Both the position numbers and the translations under genes were made by a program. A stretch of 64,000 nucleotides of DNA, taken from NCBI GenBank assembly GCA_035938175.1, contig DASZHD010000055.1, positions 1-64,000 on the forward strand, read 5' to 3'. This stretch comes from DASRDE01 sp035938175. GTDB lineage: Bacteria; Vulcanimicrobiota; Vulcanimicrobiia; Vulcanimicrobiales; Vulcanimicrobiaceae. Below the pieces are notes generated by a model. The model made no database searches and was not told the DNA's origin. It saw only the letters and a program-made list of their open reading frames with translations. Positions 60,249-64,000 of the stretch are shown piece after piece. How positions within the stretch are numbered: position 1 is the first letter of the stretch; the number at the start of each line of letters is the position of its first letter.

Positions 60249-61172
60249 GTGATGCACATGCCTATCGATCTTCGCGGTTTGCCCGTTTGGGAACGCGCGT
60301 CAACGGTTGGGGATCGCGTCCGTGATTTGCCCGCCGGCGAGGCGTTCGAGTTCACGATGGAACTGGACCCGCATGCGCTGCTTGCCCGCCTCGAGCAGCA
60401 AACGCCCGGCGAGTTGCGGCTGAATTCGCGCCGTCTCTCCGAGCACGAATGGCTGGTGACGATCGTACGGCTTAACGGGGAAACCGGCGGTACGCCGCTG
60501 ACGCGAGCCTTGGCGCGCAGCCACGTTTTTTCCGTCCTGGACGGCGATTTGCAAGCGGTGCTGGCCGAATCGATGACGGAATGCTCGGCGCGAAAAGGCG
60601 CGGTGATCTGTGCCGAAAATTCGCCGTGCAGCGCGATCGGCATCGTACTCGACGGCGCGCTTGGCGTCTTTGCGGGCAACGGCACACGCGAGCAATTGCT
60701 CTATCACATTTTTGCATTCGACGTCTTCGGTGCGGCGGAGTTTTTCGATCGCGGATTGTGGCTTGGACGCACCGTGGCCGTCTCGAAAACCGCGCGATAC
60801 GCGACCGTCCCGTTCGACGTGGTTCGCGATTTGGCGCACCGCGAGCCCGAGCTGCTTATCGCACTGGGTGCTTCGTGTGCGCAGCGGACGCGCGGGCTTG
60901 CCAGCACGCTGGCGGCGCAGGTTTCGAAACCGATTCTCGTTCGCGTCGCGGGCGCGCTTTTGCCCTATGCTCCGCCCGCGCAAGGACTCGATCTTGCACT
61001 GCCGCCGCTGCCTACCATGACGCAATCGCAAATCGCCGCTGCTGCGGGCACGGTGAAAGAAGTCGCGGCACGAGCAATTTCGGAGCTCGAGCGCATGGGT
61101 GCGGTGCGCCGGGAGCGCGGGCACGTGCGGTACTTGAACCGTTCGAAGCTGCTGGAGACGATCGGGACCTGA
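60249..61172 (+). CDS. Crp/Fnr-family regulator with N-terminal DUF2249 domain
   Basis: 307 residues from GTG 60249, seven bases after GAAGG; ATG 60252 or 60258 are alternatives. Residues ~5-80 (PIDLRGLPVWERASTVGDRV, LPAGEAFEFTMELDPHALLA, HEWLVTIVRL) match DUF2249, a small domain usually found alone or with nitrogen-oxide and redox proteins. Next come a cyclic-nucleotide-type beta-roll (VFSVLDGDLQAVLAESMTEC, GAVICAENSPCSAIGIVLDG) and a Crp HTH (TMTQSQIAAAAGTVKEVAAR). No N-terminal Cys cluster for an FeS centre is visible. Probably a redox or respiratory regulator. Its TGA overlaps the CTG start of the MgtC-like gene. Confidence 0.85.
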   Translation: MMHMPIDLRGLPVWERASTVGDRVRDLPAGEAFEFTMELDPHALLARLEQQTPGELRLNSRRLSEHEWLVTIVRLNGETGGTPLTRALARSHVFSVLDGDLQAVLAESMTECSARKGAVICAENSPCSAIGIVLDGALGVFAGNGTREQLLYHIFAFDVFGAAEFFDRGLWLGRTVAVSKTARYATVPFDVVRDLAHREPELLIALGASCAQRTRGLASTLAAQVSKPILVRVAGALLPYAPPAQGLDLALPPLPTMTQSQIAAAAGTVKEVAARAISELERMGAVRRERGHVRYLNRSKLLETIGT

Positions 61173-61840
61173 CCGAGTTCGAATTTTCGCCCTACGGCGG
61201 AATCGCGATTGCCGCCGTCTTGGGCGGCGCGATCGGCTTACAACGACAGGCGGCGGCAAAACCCGCCGGATTTCGAACGCATCTCCTGGTCTCCGCCGCA
61301 GCCGCCGCATTTACCGCAATGGGCGCGCATCTTCACGACACGCGCATTCCCTCGTATATCGTGGTCGGGATCGGTTTCTTGGGAGCCGGAGCGATCGTTC
61401 GGAACGGTGGTGCGCCGCAGGGGCTGACGACCGCCGCGAGCATCTGGGTGGCATCCGCAGTCGGCTTGCTGTTAGGATACGCCAATTCATTCGGTTTATA
61501 TGCGGCGTTGCTGCTGACCGCGATTACGCTGGGCGCGCTCGCGCTTTCCGACGCACATCTGATGGCGTTTTTTCATATTCCACGAAAAGCGACCGTTCGC
61601 GTCGTATGCGCGACCACGCAGACGCCGCTCAGCGCGATCGTCGATCAATTCCGCAACGCGCAGATTCGTTTCGAATCGATCGACGTCGTTTCAGTGACGA
61701 CGCAGGCATCCGAAGAGGTCGTCGAAACGCTCTATCTGGTCGAGGTAGCGCCGAAACGCGATTTGAACGCGCTGCTGCGCGAAATCAGTGCACTTCCCGG
61801 CGTACGCCGCGTCGAAGCTACGGAACCGGCAATCGGCTGA
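61169..61840 (+). CDS. MgtC/SapB family membrane protein (apparent CTG start)
   Basis: 223 residues if it starts at CTG 61169, which overlaps the preceding TGA as CTGA. The family N-terminus is visible from there: EFSPYGGIAIAAVLGGAIGL, QRQAAAKPAGFRTHLLVSAA, PSYIVVGIGFLGAGAIVRNG and GLTTAASIWVASAVGLLLGY. The first TTG would delete half of the first helix, and no ATG/GTG exists earlier without entering the antisense-free but non-homologous frame of the regulator. GGAG lies 11 bases upstream of the CTG. The C-terminal ACT-like domain (RFESIDVVSVTTQASEEVVE) is complete. Role: Mg2+ or envelope homeostasis. Confidence 0.85.
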   Translation: MTEFEFSPYGGIAIAAVLGGAIGLQRQAAAKPAGFRTHLLVSAAAAAFTAMGAHLHDTRIPSYIVVGIGFLGAGAIVRNGGAPQGLTTAASIWVASAVGLLLGYANSFGLYAALLLTAITLGALALSDAHLMAFFHIPRKATVRVVCATTQTPLSAIVDQFRNAQIRFESIDVVSVTTQASEEVVETLYLVEVAPKRDLNALLREISALPGVRRVEATEPAIG

Positions 61841-61842
61841 CG

Positions 61843-62193
61843 ATGCGATTTCTGCGCAGGTGGCTGCGCGTCGAACGCCCGCCCGGCGTGGCACTGTTTC
61901 CCGCGCGCACTCTAGAAATTCCGGCCGATGCAGCGCTCGTCTACGATCGATGCGTTTCGGCAATCGAAGACGTGCTCGGCGGACACGTGTACCAAGGCGA
62001 TCGCACGGCCGGTGCCATCGAAGCCGGTTTCGGTCTGGTGAATTCGGAGCGTCTGCGCGTTACGATCGAAAACCACGGCGAAAATGCGTCGCGGGTACGC
62101 ATCGAATCGCGGCGCGGTGCCATTTCGGAACAACCGCACGGCTCGTCCTACGTCGATACGCTCGCTAACGTATTGGAGTCGACGAAGATCTAA
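61843..62193 (+). CDS. Hypothetical protein
   Basis: 116 residues from ATG 61843, two bases after the MgtC-like stop. It begins MRFLRRWLRVERPPGVALFP, with ALVYDRCVSAIEDVLGGHVY, a DRTAGAIEAGFGLVNSERLR stretch and a C-terminal helix SYVDTLANVLESTKI. It has no signal or membrane segment and looks like a small alpha/beta fold. Transcribed with the regulator and MgtC-like gene. It overlaps the convergent motB stop by 4 bp. Family not recognised. Confidence 0.65.
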   Translation: MRFLRRWLRVERPPGVALFPARTLEIPADAALVYDRCVSAIEDVLGGHVYQGDRTAGAIEAGFGLVNSERLRVTIENHGENASRVRIESRRGAISEQPHGSSYVDTLANVLESTKI

Positions 62194-63050
62194 TACGGCA
62201 GCGGCGGCGACATCAGCTGCGAGAGCTTCGCATTCAGAATCACGATGTCCACGCGCCGGTTTGCCGCGCGGTGTCCGGGCGTGTCGTTGGGATAGCGCGC
62301 GCGCCATTCACCATAACCGGTCGCACCCAGCCGGTGCGGATCCATGCCGTCGCGTTCGACGAGATAGCGGGCAACATTCGTCGCGCGGGCCGTTGAAAGC
62401 TCCCAGTTCGTCGGATATTCCGCCGTATGAATCGGCACGTTGTCCGTGTTGCCCTCGACGCGTACCAAGAACTGGTTCCGCTTGAGAAATGCGCTGACGT
62501 GATCGAGAATCCGTTGCGTCTGCGGACGAAGCTCGGCGCTGCCGCTGCTATAGTACGCGTTGTCCGAGAGCAGCGTTATCACCAGCCCGCGCGAATCCAA
62601 ATGCAGCTGCAGCGAATGCTCGAGGTGCTGCTGGCGAATGTACGAATTCAGTTGCGACTGAATCTCCGGAATCTGCAGAACGCTCGATTCTTTTGGGTGA
62701 TTCGCCTGGGGACCGTAGCCGCCGGATTGCACGCCGCCCATCGCTTGCGTTTGGCGGCCGCCGTTCGGCGGATTATTGACTGCCCAGTCGTTGTCGAATC
62801 CGCCCGAGACCGATTTCGCGAACGCTTGAAATTTCACGTGGCTCGGCGTCGACATCGCAAAAAGGATGACGAAAAGCGCCATCATCAGCGTGATCATGTC
62901 CGCATACGTAAGCAGCCACCGCATGCCGCCGGCGTTTTCGTTGCTGCCGCCGTGTGATTGCTTTCTTAAGCTGCTGCGCTGCCGTTCTTCGTTGACGCGC
63001 GTGACCAATTTCGCGGGATTCACAAGGCTGTAGTTCGGCCGAAGCGGCAC
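62190..63050 (-). CDS. motB: Flagellar motor stator protein MotB
   Basis: 286 residues. The single membrane segment RWLLTYADMITLMMALFVIL contains the proton-binding Asp (~51). The C-terminal OmpA-type peptidoglycan-binding domain has AYYSSGSAELRPQTQRILDH, VRVEGNTDNVPIH, NWELSTARATNVARYLVERD and HRAANRRVDIVIL. MotB anchors the MotA ring to the cell wall so that ion flow drives the flagellum. No motA is adjacent: serS is upstream on the same strand with a 50-bp gap. Together with the flagellin at 15847 it indicates motility. Confidence 0.93.
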   Translation of the reverse strand: MPLRPNYSLVNPAKLVTRVNEERQRSSLRKQSHGGSNENAGGMRWLLTYADMITLMMALFVILFAMSTPSHVKFQAFAKSVSGGFDNDWAVNNPPNGGRQTQAMGGVQSGGYGPQANHPKESSVLQIPEIQSQLNSYIRQQHLEHSLQLHLDSRGLVITLLSDNAYYSSGSAELRPQTQRILDHVSAFLKRNQFLVRVEGNTDNVPIHTAEYPTNWELSTARATNVARYLVERDGMDPHRLGATGYGEWRARYPNDTPGHRAANRRVDIVILNAKLSQLMSPPLPY

Positions 63051-63100
63051 GGCGCTTTACGGTGGCAGTAAGGACGATGACAACCTGTGCGGCCCGACGG

Positions 63101-64000
63101 CTACGCTATGACGTCCGCGTTCATATAGCTCCGCAGAGCAAGCGGAATTTCGATCGACCCGTCGCGCTGCTGATAGTTTTCCATAATCGCGAGCAGCGTC
63201 CGTCCAACGGCCAACCCCGAGCCGTTGAGCGTGTGCACCAGTTCCGGTTTCGCTTTCGCGTCGCGCCGCAAACGGATCTGCGCCCGGCGCGCCTGGAAAT
63301 CGGTACAATTGGAACACGAGCTGATTTCGCGATAGCGGTTAGCGCTGGGTAGCCAAACTTCGATGTCGTAGGTTTTGGCTGCGTTGAATCCGACGTCGGC
63401 GGCGCAGAGCGCGACGACGCGATACGGAATCTCCAATTCCGCCAAAAGCGCTTCCGCATTACCCGTCAGCGTTTCGAGTGCGTCGAACGAGGATTCGGGC
63501 GCGGTGAGCCAAACCAGTTCGACCTTGTCGAATTGATGCAGGCGGATCAGACCGCGCGTATCTTTTCCCGCAGCGCCCGCCTCTTTGCGAAAACACGGCG
63601 TGTACGCCGCATACAGCCTGGGCAGGGTTTCAAATGCAAGAATCTCGCCGGCATGCAAGGCCGTCAGCGGCACTTCCGCCGTCGGGATCATGAACAGATC
63701 GGCTTCCTGATCGACGAACATCGCGTCCGAGAATTTCGTGAGCTGCCCGGTGGACCACATCGTATTCCGCGAAACGAGCACGGGCGGCGAGATTTCTTCG
63801 TATCCACGCGAAGCAGCGCGATCCAGAAAAAATTGCACCAATGCGCGCGAGAGGCGCGCGCCTGCGCCTTTGAGCAGCGCGAAGCGGCTGCCGGAGAGTT
63901 TTGCGGCGCGTTCGAAATCCAGGATCCCCAGCCGCTCTCCGAGATCCCAGTGCGCCAGCGGTTCGAAATCGAATTCGCGCGGAGCGCCGTGCGTGCGTAC
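63101..64000 (-). CDS. serS: Serine--tRNA ligase (5' partial)
   Basis: The frame runs off the right edge, leaving 299 C-terminal residues. Class II synthetase motif 2 is LYAAYTPCFRKEAGAAGKDT followed by RGLIRLHQFDKVELVWL; TAEVPLTALHAGEIL is the serine-binding TAE region; motif 3 is NGSGLAVGRTLLAIMENYQQ. EISSCSNCTDFQARR is also typical of SerRS. It charges tRNA-Ser; a tRNA-Ser(UGA) gene lies in this window. The N-terminal coiled-coil arm is beyond the edge. Confidence 0.95.
   Translation of the reverse strand, partial: VRTHGAPREFDFEPLAHWDLGERLGILDFERAAKLSGSRFALLKGAGARLSRALVQFFLDRAASRGYEEISPPVLVSRNTMWSTGQLTKFSDAMFVDQEADLFMIPTAEVPLTALHAGEILAFETLPRLYAAYTPCFRKEAGAAGKDTRGLIRLHQFDKVELVWLTAPESSFDALETLTGNAEALLAELEIPYRVVALCAADVGFNAAKTYDIEVWLPSANRYREISSCSNCTDFQARRAQIRLRRDAKAKPELVHTLNGSGLAVGRTLLAIMENYQQRDGSIEIPLALRSYMNADVIA

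Noticed and set aside
1..64000. CRISPR arrays, insertion sequences, prophage or rRNA genes
   Set aside because: No regularly spaced direct repeats, transposase, phage structural genes or rRNA sequence were found on either strand.

Overview
This window is GC-rich bacterial chromosome, gene-dense, with many ATGA, TGATG and TAATG gene overlaps, frequent GTG and TTG starts, and an unusually large number of predicted lipoproteins with Pro/Thr-rich linkers and beta-propeller or NHL-like bodies. A flagellin, MotB, an OPT peptide transporter, a complete polyhydroxyalkanoate (PHA) block and outer-membrane-like barrels point to a diderm, motile, heterotrophic bacterium. The gene style resembles the candidate phylum Eremiobacterota (WPS-2). 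That placement is an inference from overall character: no rRNA is present, and the only tRNA is a tRNA-Ser. I see no insertion sequence, phage or CRISPR array.

Layout. 1-3.6 kb: the 3' part of a lectin/DUF11 surface protein, a two-gene membrane operon, and a TPR protein. 3.59-3.78 kb: a nested palindromic element with 37-bp perfect inverted ends. 3.8-7.5 kb: RidA, then a PLP decarboxylase followed by a hybrid histidine kinase. 7.5-13.1 kb: a PucR regulator with a glutamine-synthetase-like enzyme, a divergent PAS-GAF-GGDEF cyclase, and a PRC/MgtE_N/CBS protein. 13.3-17.3 kb: tandemly duplicated lipoproteins and a flagellin.

17.4-29.1 kb holds the most striking locus. It encodes a large outer-membrane barrel protein with carboxypeptidase-regulatory-like repeats, a secreted subunit, a periplasmic chaperone-like protein, two more small secreted subunits, a 1490-residue Cys-rich adhesin-like protein and a lipoprotein, all on one strand and tightly spaced. 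The organisation is that of a chaperone-usher pilus operon, but the proteins do not look like classical FimD/FimC/FimA. I propose a divergent chaperone-usher-like surface appendage.

29.1-37.2 kb: a MATE transporter, a short tryptophan-catabolism operon (DUF962, tryptophan 2,3-dioxygenase with an apparent CTG start, kynureninase), an envelope gene pair, two very small genes, an alkyltransferase-like DNA-repair protein that has lost its catalytic Cys, and an OPT transporter. 37.3-42.9 kb: a kelch-like lipoprotein, then a PHA cluster (two acetoacetyl-CoA reductases, PHA synthase, XRE regulator, phasin). Two near-identical 16-bp palindromes, one overlapping the second reductase start and one before the phasin, look like operators of one regulator.

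43-54 kb: a DUF4382-like lipoprotein, a TPR-HTH regulator coupled to a GGDEF-EAL protein, an amino acid permease, a large lipoprotein and a secreted M1 aminopeptidase. 54-59.6 kb: lipoproteins, small hypothetical genes, a YciI-like protein, tRNA-Ser(UGA) and an alpha/beta hydrolase. 59.7-64 kb: a cytochrome c, a DUF2249-Crp fusion regulator coupled to an MgtC-like protein (CTG start), a small hypothetical gene, MotB, and serS running off the right edge.
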